A stretch of 64,000 nt of DNA. Origin: Ignavibacteriales bacterium (GTDB taxonomy: Bacteria > Bacteroidota > Ignavibacteria > Ignavibacteriales > Ignavibacteriaceae). Location: NCBI GenBank assembly GCA_016714125.1, contig JADJNX010000002.1:496001-560000 (forward strand), given 5' to 3'. Below are positions 18,764-27,469 of this stretch, piece by piece. Positions within the stretch are counted from its first letter, which is position 1. Each line of letters starts with the position of its first letter. The notes below the pieces were generated by a model. That model made no database searches and had not been told where the DNA came from. It saw only the letters and a program-made list of their open reading frames with translations. Made by a program: the position numbers and the translations under genes.

Positions 18764-19366
18764 TCAAATTAAAGATAATTTTTCTTTATCCAAGCGATTT
18801 TTTATGGCTGAAATAACATTTTTTTTGAATTTTCCCGACTTCACAGTATATGGGAAAATGTTGACGCCTGTTTTCATCTCAGGGTATTTCTCTTCGATCT
18901 GTTTCATCGACTTGCTCATCTCACTCTGATTCAACTTATCTGTCTTTGTCATTAAAATAATATAACCTGCCCCAAGTTCTACACAAAAATTGTGAAACTC
19001 GAGATCATGTTCACTATTTGTGACACGACTGTCAACCAGATGCACGATCAATTTGATGTGTTCAGATGAAGCAAAATATTTTCTGATAAATTTTCCCCAG
19101 CGTTCCCTCTCGGATTTACTTACTCTTGCATAGCCGTAACCCGGGAGATCAACAAAGTAGAATGAATTATCTATCTTGATATAATTTAGCGCCTGGGTCT
19201 TACCGGGAGTTGAACTCACGCGGGCGATCCCTTGCTTACCGGTTATATGATTGATAAAAGAAGACTTGCCGGAATTCGACCTGCCTGCGATCACAACTTC
19301 GGGAAGCCTCTCTTTTAGGGAGGAAAGTTCGTTATAAGATCCGGTGAATTGTACTGTTTCAAACAT
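18764..19366 (-). CDS. engB: Ribosome biogenesis GTPase EngB/YsxC
   Basis: TRAFAC GTPase needed for 50S subunit assembly. G1 GRSNSGKSS, G2 region SSTPGKTQALNY, G3 DLPGYGYARV, G4 TKTDK and G5 YTVKSGK are all intact; 200 residues is normal. The ATG at 19364-19366 lies directly after the T run of the ribosomal operon terminator, leaving no room for a Shine-Dalgarno sequence outside the hairpin. Translation therefore depends on readthrough or on an unusual leader. Confidence 0.93.
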   Translation of the reverse strand: MFETVQFTGSYNELSSLKERLPEVVIAGRSNSGKSSFINHITGKQGIARVSSTPGKTQALNYIKIDNSFYFVDLPGYGYARVSKSERERWGKFIRKYFASSEHIKLIVHLVDSRVTNSEHDLEFHNFCVELGAGYIILMTKTDKLNQSEMSKSMKQIEEKYPEMKTGVNIFPYTVKSGKFKKNVISAIKNRLDKEKLSLI

Positions 19367-19401
19367 ATAAAAAAAGAGTAATCCGAACCCGGATTACTCT
19401 T
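19367..19401 (-). terminator. Strong terminator of the ribosomal superoperon
   Basis: Twelve-base perfect stem AAGAGTAATCCG (19374-19385) / CGGATTACTCTT (19390-19401) with a four-base loop, followed on the minus strand by a T run. It closes the operon 22 bases after the rplQ stop and ends at the engB start codon. Confidence 0.95.
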
Positions 19402-19422
19402 ATGTAATACTGTATAATGAGT

Positions 19423-19881
19423 CTAAGACCCCGAAGAGGCTTTTTCTGCTTCTTTTTCTTTTTTGGTTTGTACTGCAGCCTCGCGCGCTTCATGTCTCTG
19501 CTGTGCAGCCAAATTTGCAGCTTCGTTGTAATCAACCAATTCGATGATAGCCATCTGAGCGGCATCACCCAATCTAACTGCTGTTCTTACGATTCTTGTG
19601 TAGCCACCTTTGCGGTCACCAACAGTCGAAACTACATTTCTAAAGAGTTCTTTGGCAGCTTCCTTGTTACGAAGAGCACTCATCACAAGTCTTTGATCGT
19701 GGAGTGTACCCCTGCGGGCTCTGGTAATAAGGGGTTCAGCGAATGTTCTTAATTCTTTCGCTTTTGCCAGTGTGGTCTCAATTCTCTTGTGTAAGAAGAG
19801 AGCAGAGGCCAGGTTCTTCAGCAATGCACTTCTGTGGCTGTGGGTTCTACTAAGTTTTCTACCTTTTACTTGATGTCTCAT
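19423..19881 (-). CDS. rplQ: 50S ribosomal protein L17
   Basis: Starts MRHQVKGRKLSRTHSHRSALLKNL, the family signature, followed by ETTLAKAKELRTFAEPLI. It is the last gene of the alpha operon, as in most bacteria. At 152 residues it carries a charged Ala/Lys/Glu-rich tail (AREAAVQTKKEKEAEKASSGS) beyond the roughly 120-residue core. Confidence 0.97.
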   Translation of the reverse strand: MRHQVKGRKLSRTHSHRSALLKNLASALFLHKRIETTLAKAKELRTFAEPLITRARRGTLHDQRLVMSALRNKEAAKELFRNVVSTVGDRKGGYTRIVRTAVRLGDAAQMAIIELVDYNEAANLAAQQRHEAREAAVQTKKEKEAEKASSGS

Positions 19882-19901
19882 TTCTTAAACTTTCATCCGG
19901 A

Positions 19902-20897
19902 TTAGTTTGAACTGCTGTCGTCTTTTAAGTAATCGTCGATATTCATCCCAAATTCGAGACCAAGAGTTTCAACGATTTCCATTAACTCTGCAAGCGACTT
20001 TCTGCCGAAGTTTCTGAATTTGAGCATTTCAGCTTCATCTTTGGCAACAAGGTCAGAGATGTTCTTGATGTTTGCGGCCTTCAGACAGTTGTGAGCACGC
20101 ACACTTAATTCGAGATCATCCACGTTGGTAAGAAGTATTTTTTTGATCCTCTCCTTTTCGGAGTCTTTCCTTACTTCTTCATGGCTTTCTTCCTGCTCAA
20201 TATCAAAATTGATAAAGAGTTGAAGGTGATCTCTCATTATTTTAGCTGCTTGAGTCAATGCGTCATCCGGTGTGATCGATCCGTCGGTTGATACATTCAT
20301 GATCAATTTTTCATAATCATTTCTGTCGCCAATACGAACATTTTCGATCTCAAAGGTTGCATTCAGAATCGGCGAATAGATCGAATCGATTGCAATTGTG
20401 CCCAATGGATATTCGGATGATTTATTCTCTACTGCGGGAACATAACCTTTTCCTCTGCCGACACGAAGTTCGACTTCAAATTTGGCGTTTTCCTGCAAAG
20501 TAGCAATGTGCAGATCAGGATTTAGAATTTCAAGATCAGCGGTATATTTTTGAATATCTGCTGCAGTTAAGACCTTCGGTCCCTGTATGGTAAACTCGAT
20601 CTTTGCAGGTTTTTTATTCAGTAGCTTCAACCTGATCTGTTTCAGGTTGAGAATAATTTCAGTTACATCTTCTACAACACCCGGTATGGTGCTAAATTCA
20701 TGAAGGACAGTGCCAAACTTTACGGCAGTAAATGCAGCTCCCGGAAGTGACGATATAAGAATTCTTCTTAAGGAATTGCCTATTGTAACGCCGTATCCTC
20801 TTTCAAGAGGCTGCAAGTAAAACTTGCCAAAAGTATTGCTGTATGTCGATTCTTCACAAATAACAGCATCAGGTATTTTTAGATATGATCCACTCAT
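19902..20897 (-). CDS. rpoA: RNA polymerase subunit alpha
   Basis: 331 residues in two domains. The N-terminal assembly domain has FYLQPLERGYGVTIGNSLRRILISSLPG. The C-terminal domain, which contacts UP elements and regulators, has LELSVRAHNCLKAANIKNISDLV and LKFRNFGRKSLAELME. It sits between rpsD and rplQ in the standard alpha-operon order. Frame and length are normal. Confidence 0.98.
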   Translation of the reverse strand: MSGSYLKIPDAVICEESTYSNTFGKFYLQPLERGYGVTIGNSLRRILISSLPGAAFTAVKFGTVLHEFSTIPGVVEDVTEIILNLKQIRLKLLNKKPAKIEFTIQGPKVLTAADIQKYTADLEILNPDLHIATLQENAKFEVELRVGRGKGYVPAVENKSSEYPLGTIAIDSIYSPILNATFEIENVRIGDRNDYEKLIMNVSTDGSITPDDALTQAAKIMRDHLQLFINFDIEQEESHEEVRKDSEKERIKKILLTNVDDLELSVRAHNCLKAANIKNISDLVAKDEAEMLKFRNFGRKSLAELMEIVETLGLEFGMNIDDYLKDDSSSN

Positions 20898-20922
20898 TTA
20901 AACCTCTAAAATTTCTTTATTG

Positions 20923-21549
20923 TTATTTAGAGTACAACTCGACAACGAACTGTTCGTTGACATTAAGTTGGATATCTTCTCTCTCAGGAATATTTACAAA
21001 AGTACCACTAAGGGTCGCTTTGTCAACTGTTAACCAGGGATAAAGATTGTCTTTTACTCTCTTAAGTGAATTGTGGATGATATCCAACTGTTTGCTTTTA
21101 TCTTTAACTTTAATGACATCGCCCGCTGTCAGAACATAAGATGGAATATCAACGATATGACCATTGATCAGGATGTGTCTATGACTCACCAACTGACGGG
21201 CTGCCTTACGCGATGGAGCAAATCCTAATCTGTAAACCACATTGTCGAGCCTTCTCTCAAGAAGCTGAAGCATATTGGTACCAGTGATACCTTTCTGTCT
21301 CGAAGCTTTTTCGAAGAGGTTTCTAAACTGGGTTTCCAAAACTCCATAAATTCTTTTGATTTTCTGCTTTTCTCTTAATTGAATACCATATTCAGAGACT
21401 TTCGATTTCCTGGATGTACCATGCTGCCCGGGAGGATAATTTTTCTTTTCCAGCGGACACTTGTCAGTTAAGCATTTGCTCCCTTTTAGAAAGAGCTTCT
21501 GCTTTTCCCTTCTACACAATTTACAAACCGAACCGGTGTATCTTGCCAT
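20923..21549 (-). CDS. rpsD: 30S ribosomal protein S4
   Basis: 208 residues; primary 16S rRNA binder at the 5' domain. It has the N-terminal cysteines CKLCRREKQKLFLKGSKC of a zinc-binding (C+) form, and the S4 RNA-binding region LDNVVYRLGFAPSRKAARQLVSHRHILING. It lies between rpsK and rpoA. Confidence 0.97.
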   Translation of the reverse strand: MARYTGSVCKLCRREKQKLFLKGSKCLTDKCPLEKKNYPPGQHGTSRKSKVSEYGIQLREKQKIKRIYGVLETQFRNLFEKASRQKGITGTNMLQLLERRLDNVVYRLGFAPSRKAARQLVSHRHILINGHIVDIPSYVLTAGDVIKVKDKSKQLDIIHNSLKRVKDNLYPWLTVDKATLSGTFVNIPEREDIQLNVNEQFVVELYSK

Positions 21550-21572
21550 TTAATAACTCTCCAATAATAAAA

Positions 21573-21959
21573 TTAAACTCTTCTTCGTTTTGGCGGCCTG
21601 CAGCCGTTGTGTGGAATCGGTGTAATATCTTTAATGGAAGTGATTTCGAAACCAACATTCACCAAAGCTCTTATAGCAGACTCTCTACCTGCACCGGGAC
21701 CTTTAACTCTAACTTCTATTCTTCTTAAGCCTAAATCATAGGCTTCTTTAGCGGCTGCCTCGCTTGTCACTTGAGCAGCAAAAGGTGTATTCTTGCGCGA
21801 ACCCTTAAAACTGTTTCTGCCTGCGGTTGACCATGATATGGTGTTCCCATAGACATCAGTAAGTGTTACTAGCACATTATTGAATGAAGCCTTTATATGA
21901 GCGATGCCGTTCGCATCGACTACATGTTTCTTTTTAACTTTTTTGGTAGTTTTAGCCAA
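21573..21959 (-). CDS. rpsK: 30S ribosomal protein S11
   Basis: 128 residues with ASFNNVLVTLTDVYGNTISWSTAG and the C-terminal DITPIPHNGCRPPKRRRV. The start is a TTG at 21957-21959, preceded by GGAGG about eight bases upstream, so TTG is the real start. Confidence 0.96.
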   Translation of the reverse strand: MAKTTKKVKKKHVVDANGIAHIKASFNNVLVTLTDVYGNTISWSTAGRNSFKGSRKNTPFAAQVTSEAAAKEAYDLGLRRIEVRVKGPGAGRESAIRALVNVGFEITSIKDITPIPHNGCRPPKRRRV

Positions 21960-21981
21960 TTAATAATCCTCCGATTTTCAG

Positions 21982-22365
21982 TTACTTCTTAGCGGCTGCT
22001 TTTTTCTTGCCGGCAACAGTTTTTCTCTTGCCTTTTCTCGTACGCGAGTTTGTTCTCGTTCTTTGTCCTCTTGCTGGAAGACCTTTCCTGTGTCTCAAAC
22101 CACGGTATGTTCCAATATCAATAAGGCGTTTGATATTGAGCTGAACTTCAGAGCGCAGCGCACCTTCAACTTTAAAATCTGTCTGAATGACGGATCTTAT
22201 TGTTCCTACTTCATCTTCTGTCAGCGAGCCGACTTTTCTATCAGGGTCGATTGCTGCCTTTTCAAGTACTTCTGCAGCTATCGACGGGCCGATACCGAAA
22301 ATGTACTGGAGGCCGTAATAAACCTTCTTATTCTTTGGTAAATCTACACCAGCTATACGTGCCAA
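21982..22365 (-). CDS. rpsM: 30S ribosomal protein S13
   Basis: 127 residues: ARIAGVDLPKNKKVYYGLQYIFGIG at the N-terminus, YRGLRHRKGLPARGQRTRTNSRTRKG near the end, and a basic Ala/Lys tail. The start is a TTG at 22363-22365 with AAGGAG upstream. It contacts the P-site tRNA and forms part of the inter-subunit bridge. Confidence 0.96.
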   Translation of the reverse strand: MARIAGVDLPKNKKVYYGLQYIFGIGPSIAAEVLEKAAIDPDRKVGSLTEDEVGTIRSVIQTDFKVEGALRSEVQLNIKRLIDIGTYRGLRHRKGLPARGQRTRTNSRTRKGKRKTVAGKKKAAAKK

Positions 22366-22388
22366 TTAAATTTCTCCTTAAAAATTTT

Positions 22389-22502
22389 CTATCCTTGTCT
22401 CTGTTTATGCTTAGGGTTCTTGCAAATTACTCTGAGGGTACCTTTCCTCTTTATAATTTTGCAATGCTCGCATATTTTTTTTACTGAAGCTCTTACTTTC
22501 AT
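22389..22502 (-). CDS. rpmJ: 50S ribosomal protein L36
   Basis: A 37-residue protein beginning MKVRASVKKICEHCKII and ending KNPKHKQRQG, with the conserved zinc ligands (two in CEHC, one in VICK, and the His in KHK). It lies between infA and rpsM as expected. A second in-frame ATG sits one codon upstream. Confidence 0.95.
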   Translation of the reverse strand: MKVRASVKKICEHCKIIKRKGTLRVICKNPKHKQRQG

Positions 22503-22513
22503 CATCTACTCCG

Positions 22514-22732
22514 TTATTTATACCGGTAAGTTATTCTTCCTTTAGTCAGATCATACGGAGATAACTCAATGGAAACACGATCGCCAACTAATATCTTAAT
22601 AAAATGCATCCGCATCTTACCCGATATGTGAGCCAGTATCTCATGCCCATTGTCTAACTTCACCTTAAAACTTGCATTTGGTAAAGTTTCAGTGATCACT
22701 CCGTCAACTTTTATTGGTCCTTGTTTTGCCAT
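22514..22732 (-). CDS. infA: Translation initiation factor IF-1
   Basis: 72 residues, a single S1/OB fold: KQGPIKVDGVITETLPNASFKV and LAHISGKMRMHFIKILVGDRV, ending GRITYRYK. It binds the 30S A site during initiation. Its ATG is adjacent to the map stop codon (22733). Confidence 0.97.
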   Translation of the reverse strand: MAKQGPIKVDGVITETLPNASFKVKLDNGHEILAHISGKMRMHFIKILVGDRVSIELSPYDLTKGRITYRYK

Positions 22733-23491
22733 TTATTCTACGGTTAATATTTCTGGTTTTTGTCCGTTTACTAATATAGTATGTTCAAAATGGGCTGATG
22801 GCAAACCGTCAATAGTTTTTATTGTCCACCCGTCGCTCAATTCATATACCTCAAATTTTCCCATATTAACCATTGGTTCTATAGCCAGCGTCATTCCGTC
22901 TTTCAGTCTTTTGCCTGTTCCCTTCACACCATAATTTGGAATTGAAGGATCCTCGTGCAAATACTTGCCAACACCATGACCACATAAAGCCCTGACTACT
23001 GAAAATCCGTTGGATTCTACATACTTTTGGACTGCGTACGAAATATCGTGGACGCGATTGCTTTCGACAGCCTGCTCTATTCCGAGATAAAGAGATTTTT
23101 CAGTTACATCCATGAGCTTCTTCACTTTTTCATCGTTTCCGCTGTAAACGCTCAGAGCTGCATCACCGTAATAACCGTTTTTCTTTACCCCACAATCGAG
23201 TGAAACCAAATCTCCATCCATTACCGTTCTGCTTCCCGGAATTCCATGAACGACAATGTCGTTAATAGAAATGCAAAGCGTTCCCGGAAAAGGAGGTGTT
23301 CCCACCTGACGGTATCCCTTAAATGCGGGAATACCACCGCGGCTTCTGATATGGTCTTCAGCCAGCTTGTCTAATTCTTCCGTTGTTATCCCTGTTCTTA
23401 TCTCTTTTTTCACCAGGTTCAAGGTCTCAGCTACAATTTTGCAACTCTCGCGTATCGCGTCGATCTCTTTGGCGTTTTTAATATAGATCAT
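22733..23491 (-). CDS. map: Methionine aminopeptidase type I
   Basis: Removes the initiator methionine from nascent proteins. The five metal ligands are visible in context: Asp in SLDCGVKKNGYYGDAAL (two), His in CGHGVGKYLHEDP, Glu in LAIEPMVNMG and Glu in FEHTILV. Substrate-binding His lies in VVHGIPG. 252 residues is normal for the catalytic core without a zinc-finger extension. It lies between secY and infA. Confidence 0.97.
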   Translation of the reverse strand: MIYIKNAKEIDAIRESCKIVAETLNLVKKEIRTGITTEELDKLAEDHIRSRGGIPAFKGYRQVGTPPFPGTLCISINDIVVHGIPGSRTVMDGDLVSLDCGVKKNGYYGDAALSVYSGNDEKVKKLMDVTEKSLYLGIEQAVESNRVHDISYAVQKYVESNGFSVVRALCGHGVGKYLHEDPSIPNYGVKGTGKRLKDGMTLAIEPMVNMGKFEVYELSDGWTIKTIDGLPSAHFEHTILVNGQKPEILTVE

Positions 23492-23495
23492 TATT

Positions 23496-24833
23496 TTAGT
23501 ACGATTTTCTTCTCACTAATTTTCCACCCTTCATAAATCCGTCGTAGTGTCTCATCACCATCATTGAGTTAATCTGCTGCATGGTATCAAGTGCCACACC
23601 AACCATAATCAGAAGGCTTGTTCCGCCATAAAACTGAGCGAAAGTTGGGGCGATATTAAATCTCGATACAAAAGCAGGCAAGATGGCAACAAGTGCGAGG
23701 AAGATAGATCCGGGCAATGTAATCTTGGTCAGAATATTATCAATAAACTCAGCAGTATGTTTCCCGGGTCTGATACCTGGAATAAAACCGCCCTGCCTTT
23801 TCATATTATCGGCAACTTCTTTTGGATTAAAAGCAATTGCAGTATAAAAATAGGTGAAGAATATGATAATTATTGCATAAAAGAATGAATATACAAACGA
23901 TGTATAGTTAAAGTAACCCGCAATTGACTGAATAAATTCACTATCGGGGAAAAACGATAACAACGTATTAGGGATAAACATTATTGCCTGAGCAAAGATG
24001 ATTGGCATTACACCTGCTGTATTAACCCTTAGAGGGATATACTGGGTAACTCCACCATAAACTTTTCTTCCAACCACTCTCTTCGCATACTCAACCGGTA
24101 TTCTGCGTGTTCCCTGTGTAATAAGAATTACGGCGGCAATTACAAAAACCAAAAAGATTATGAGAATGAGTGAGATTATAAGATTTCCGCCTGCTTGAAC
24201 CGACTGATATTCAGCCAGCAACGCATAGGGCAATCGATCTACAATTCCAATAAAGATAATCAGGGAAATACCGTTTCCAATTCCGCGTTCGGTGATTTGC
24301 TCACCCATCCACATCATGAAAATTGTACCGGCAGTAAGAATCAAAACAGACTGGATCAGCCAAACAGTAGGATCAACTCCTGAGGAGATAATACTTGTTC
24401 CGTCAACAGATCTGCTGTTTAATGTGAAAGCAGTACCCCAGGCTTGTAAACCTGCAATAATAACTGTTCCAACACGGGTCATCTGATTGATCTTTTTCCT
24501 TCCTTCTTCACCTTCTTGCTGAAGCTTCTGAATGGAAGGAAGAACTGCTGCTCCCAACTGGAGAATAATCGAGGCTGAAATATAAGGCATTATACCCAGT
24601 GCAAAGATGGCTGCATTTTGAAACGCACCCCCCACAAAGAGATCGTAAAGACCAAACAAGGTATCACTGCTCTGTTGAGCCATTGCCTGTTTCAGAATTT
24701 CACTGTCAACACCAGGAAGCGCTATGTGAGCACCAACCCGTACGATCAACAGAATCGAAAGAGTGTAAAGAACTCTCTTCCTAAGCTCCTCGATCTTGAA
24801 TATGTTTTTGATAACTTCGATAAAACGCTGCAT
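23496..24833 (-). CDS. secY: Protein translocase channel subunit SecY
   Basis: 445 residues with ten hydrophobic helices; the central pore of the Sec translocon in the inner membrane. Recognisable stretches are ALGIMPYISASIILQL, TEFGIGNGISLIIF-like TERGIGNGISLIIFIGIV, and the cytosolic loop PGKHTAEFIDNILTKITLPG. It lies between rplO and map in the spc operon. Confidence 0.97.
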   Translation of the reverse strand: MQRFIEVIKNIFKIEELRKRVLYTLSILLIVRVGAHIALPGVDSEILKQAMAQQSSDTLFGLYDLFVGGAFQNAAIFALGIMPYISASIILQLGAAVLPSIQKLQQEGEEGRKKINQMTRVGTVIIAGLQAWGTAFTLNSRSVDGTSIISSGVDPTVWLIQSVLILTAGTIFMMWMGEQITERGIGNGISLIIFIGIVDRLPYALLAEYQSVQAGGNLIISLILIIFLVFVIAAVILITQGTRRIPVEYAKRVVGRKVYGGVTQYIPLRVNTAGVMPIIFAQAIMFIPNTLLSFFPDSEFIQSIAGYFNYTSFVYSFFYAIIIIFFTYFYTAIAFNPKEVADNMKRQGGFIPGIRPGKHTAEFIDNILTKITLPGSIFLALVAILPAFVSRFNIAPTFAQFYGGTSLLIMVGVALDTMQQINSMMVMRHYDGFMKGGKLVRRKSY

Positions 24834-24844
24834 TGATACTCAGT

Positions 24845-25303
24845 TTAAATTGTTACTACTTTGCCGCCGGCAGCTTCTATTTTTTCAGTTGCCGATTTAC
24901 TAAATTGGTGTGCATTAACTGTAACTGCTGCATTAAGATCACCTGTACCAAGAATCTTGTAAGGGCGGTTTGCAGTCGAAATTACTCCTGCAAGCAGAAG
25001 TGTTTCGGTGGTTATAGTGTTCTCGGATAACATCCCGGCATCAACCAATTTTTGAATATCATATAAGTTGACTGCCTGATAATAGATCTTAAAAGGCGGA
25101 GTGAAACCAAATTTTGGAACACGGCGCTGGATTGGCATCTGCCCACCCTCAAACCATGCTCTGTGATTTGCACCCGAACGAGACATCTGTCCGTTAGAAC
25201 CTCTGGTAGCAGTTTTTCCATGTCCCGAACCCGGGCCACGGGCAACTCTTTTTCTTTTCTTTACTGCGCCTTTTGCAGGCTTCAAATTGCTAAGGTAACT
25301 CAT
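24845..25303 (-). CDS. rplO: 50S ribosomal protein L15
   Basis: 152 residues with the family N-terminus LKPAKGAVKKRKRVARGPGSGHGKTATRG and a glycine-rich stretch, then FEGGQMPIQRRVPKFGF. It binds 23S rRNA late in assembly. Located between rpmD and secY. Confidence 0.96.
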   Translation of the reverse strand: MSYLSNLKPAKGAVKKRKRVARGPGSGHGKTATRGSNGQMSRSGANHRAWFEGGQMPIQRRVPKFGFTPPFKIYYQAVNLYDIQKLVDAGMLSENTITTETLLLAGVISTANRPYKILGTGDLNAAVTVNAHQFSKSATEKIEAAGGKVVTI

Positions 25304-25309
25304 TTTTCT

Positions 25310-25492
25310 TTAGTCCTGAATTTCTTCAACTTTTACAAGATGTGCTACTTTTCTTATCATTCCTCTGATCTGAGGTGTGTCGTTATGTTCTACAGATCTG
25401 TTAGGTCTGCTCAGCCCAAGAGCCTCAATAGTAGCTTTCTGATCTTTGGGTCTGTCGATAACACTTTTTGTTTGAGTTATTTTTAATTTCAT
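25310..25492 (-). CDS. rpmD: 50S ribosomal protein L30
   Basis: 60 residues: LKITQTKSVIDRPKDQKATIEALGL, then RSVEHNDTPQIRGMIRKVAHLVKVEE. The length and motif order match bacterial L30. The gap to rplO is seven bases. Confidence 0.95.
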   Translation of the reverse strand: MKLKITQTKSVIDRPKDQKATIEALGLSRPNRSVEHNDTPQIRGMIRKVAHLVKVEEIQD

Positions 25493-25504
25493 TTTATCTC
25501 CGAA

Positions 25505-26011
25505 CTATAAGGTAAACATTTCTTTAACAGAAAGTCCTCTTAAGTTTGCCATTTCCTTTGCGCTTCTTAATGCAAGCAAGCCTGCTAAAGTTGCTTTTAC
25601 CTGATTATGGGGATTACTTGAACCAAGTGATTTAGTTAAAACGTCCTGGACACCGGCTGCTTCAAGCACTGCACGGACTCCGCCACCTGCTATAAGACCT
25701 GTTCCCGGTGTAGCGGGTTTTAACATCACTTTGCCTGCACCATATTTACCAATTATTGCATGTGGAAGGGAATGTGATCCGGTAAGAACCTGTTTCATGT
25801 TCTTTCTTGCATCATCAATTCCTTTCTGAATGGCGTCTGTAACTTCGTTGGCTTTACCAAGTCCGATACCTACAAGGCCGCTTCCATTTCCTACCACTAC
25901 GATAGCATTGAAACCGAACCTTCTACCACCTTTAACCACTTTAGCAACGCGGTTAATATGAACAACTTTTTCTTTGAAACCGTCGTTATTGCTGTTTCTA
26001 TTGCTCTTCAA
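25505..26011 (-). CDS. rpsE: 30S ribosomal protein S5
   Basis: 168 residues with KEKVVHINRVAKVVKGGRRFGFNAIVVVGNG and the C-terminal fold GVRAVLEAAGVQDVLTKSLGSSNPHN. It helps fidelity at the 30S entry side. The start is a TTG at 26009-26011 with CGGAG upstream. Unusually, the gene directly upstream in the transcript is a tRNA-Gln, not rplR. Confidence 0.96.
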   Translation of the reverse strand: MKSNRNSNNDGFKEKVVHINRVAKVVKGGRRFGFNAIVVVGNGSGLVGIGLGKANEVTDAIQKGIDDARKNMKQVLTGSHSLPHAIIGKYGAGKVMLKPATPGTGLIAGGGVRAVLEAAGVQDVLTKSLGSSNPHNQVKATLAGLLALRSAKEMANLRGLSVKEMFTL

Positions 26012-26042
26012 ATTTTATTCTCCGTTTCTCTAATTATCTCAG

Positions 26043-26113
26043 CTGCCGAGAGAGGACTCGAACCTCTACGTACGGCTTCAAAGGCCGCTGTCCTGCCGTT
26101 AGACGACTCGGCA
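26043..26113 (-). tRNA. tRNA-Gln (anticodon TTG)
   Basis: A 71-nt cloverleaf: acceptor TGCCGAG pairs fully with CTCGGCA, discriminator G, anticodon stem GCGGC/GCCGT around loop CTTTGAA, T arm AGAGG-TTCGAGT-CCTCT. The U1-A72 pair is a known glutamine identity feature. CCA is not encoded. It lies between rplR and rpsE in the same direction, so it must be cut out of the ribosomal protein mRNA. Confidence 0.95.
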
Positions 26114-26118
26114 ATTGT

Positions 26119-26478
26119 TTAGAATTGTAAACCACCCTCTCTCAAACCATCAGCTAAAGCCTTTACACGACCATGGTATTTATAACCATTTCTGTCGAAT
26201 ACGATGGATGAGATATCCTTTGCTTGTGCCATTTTAGCGAGGTACATGCCGACCACTTTCGATTTGGCACTTTTCCCTTTGGCGTTTTTTAAGTCATCTT
26301 GCAACTCTTTTGTAAGAGAAGAAGCGGCTACCAATGTTGCACTGGCGTTGTCGTCTATCAATTGAGCGTAAATCTGATTAAGACTACGGGTAACTGTAAG
26401 TCTTGGTCTGTCAAGAGTTCCAAATATCTTGGCTCTGATTTTCGCTTTTATTTTTAATTTTGAATCTTTTTTACTCAT
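26119..26478 (-). CDS. rplR: 50S ribosomal protein L18
   Basis: 119 residues: IRAKIFGTLDRPRLTVTRSLNQIYAQLIDD and the C-terminal FDRNGYKYHGRVKALADGLREGGLQF. It binds 5S rRNA. Its stop is five bases from the 5' end of the embedded tRNA-Gln. Confidence 0.96.
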   Translation of the reverse strand: MSKKDSKLKIKAKIRAKIFGTLDRPRLTVTRSLNQIYAQLIDDNASATLVAASSLTKELQDDLKNAKGKSAKSKVVGMYLAKMAQAKDISSIVFDRNGYKYHGRVKALADGLREGGLQF

Positions 26479-26492
26479 TACTTCAACTCCGA

Positions 26493-27035
26493 TTATTTCT
26501 TACCGGCTGTTTTTCCGGCTTTCCTTCTTAATGTTTCATCTGAGTACTTAATACCCTTGCCTTTGTAAGGTTCCGGTTTCTTAAGCGACCTAATTTTTGC
26601 AGCAACCAAACCCACAGCTTCTTTATCGAAACCGCTTATAACTATCTGGGTAGGGGTCATAACCTGCAACTTGATATTATCGGGTGGCATGAAGTAAATT
26701 GGATGCGAATAACCAAGAGATAAAAGTAAATTTTCTTCTTTGGCTTCGACCTTGTAACCAACTCCAACAATGTCCAATGTTTTTGAATAACCAGTACTCA
26801 CACCCGTAACCATGTTCTGGATGAGTGATCTGGACAATCCGTGTAGGGCTCTACTTTCTTTCTGATCATCTTTTCTGGTTACAACCAGAGTGTCATTCTC
26901 ATGCTTGATTTCGACAGCATCTCTGAAAGATCTTGTAAGCTGCCCTTTCGGCCCTTTAACGGTTACTGTGTTACCTTCTACGGTAACTGTAACTTCTGCT
27001 GGTATTTCTACCGGTTTTTTACCTATTCGTGACAC
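26493..27035 (-). CDS. rplF: 50S ribosomal protein L6
   Basis: 180 residues, two L6 repeats: SRIGKKPVEIPAEVTVTVEGNTVTVKGPKGQL and the family signature PEPYKGKGIKYSDETLRRKAGKTAG. The start is a GTG at 27033-27035. Confidence 0.97.
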   Translation of the reverse strand: MSRIGKKPVEIPAEVTVTVEGNTVTVKGPKGQLTRSFRDAVEIKHENDTLVVTRKDDQKESRALHGLSRSLIQNMVTGVSTGYSKTLDIVGVGYKVEAKEENLLLSLGYSHPIYFMPPDNIKLQVMTPTQIVISGFDKEAVGLVAAKIRSLKKPEPYKGKGIKYSDETLRRKAGKTAGKK

Positions 27036-27056
27036 TTTAATGCTCCGTTTATGATA

Positions 27057-27452
27057 TTACCAAATATAGCAGAGAACTTCGCCGCCAATATTAGCGCGCT
27101 TTGCCTGCTTATCTGTCATTATTCCACTGGAAGTGGATAAAATTGCTATTCCGTAACCATTTAATACTCTTGGAAGCTCTTCAACAGGTTTGTAAACACG
27201 GAGACCGGGAGTACTAACCTTTTTTAAGCCTTTAATGGCCGGTTTGCCTTGTGAATATCTTAAGAGAACTCTCAAAACATTCTGTTTATTGTCAGGAATT
27301 ACTTCAAAATCGTAGATATAGCCATATTTCTTCAATAGCCCGGCGATAGCTACTTTCATATTCGATGAAGGAATCTCAACTCTTCTCTTGTTAGCCTTTA
27401 TTGCGTTTCTTAATCTGGTTAAGAAATCGGCTATAGGGTCAGACATTGTCAT
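27057..27452 (-). CDS. rpsH: 30S ribosomal protein S8
   Basis: 131 residues with MSDPIADFLTRLRNAIKANKRRVEIPSSNMK and the C-terminal STSSGIMTDKQAKRANIGGEVLCYIW. Two possible ATG codons lie two codons apart at the start (MTMSDP). It binds the central domain of 16S rRNA. Confidence 0.97.
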   Translation of the reverse strand: MTMSDPIADFLTRLRNAIKANKRRVEIPSSNMKVAIAGLLKKYGYIYDFEVIPDNKQNVLRVLLRYSQGKPAIKGLKKVSTPGLRVYKPVEELPRVLNGYGIAILSTSSGIMTDKQAKRANIGGEVLCYIW

Positions 27453-27469
27453 TTTTTAAGAATCTCCTT

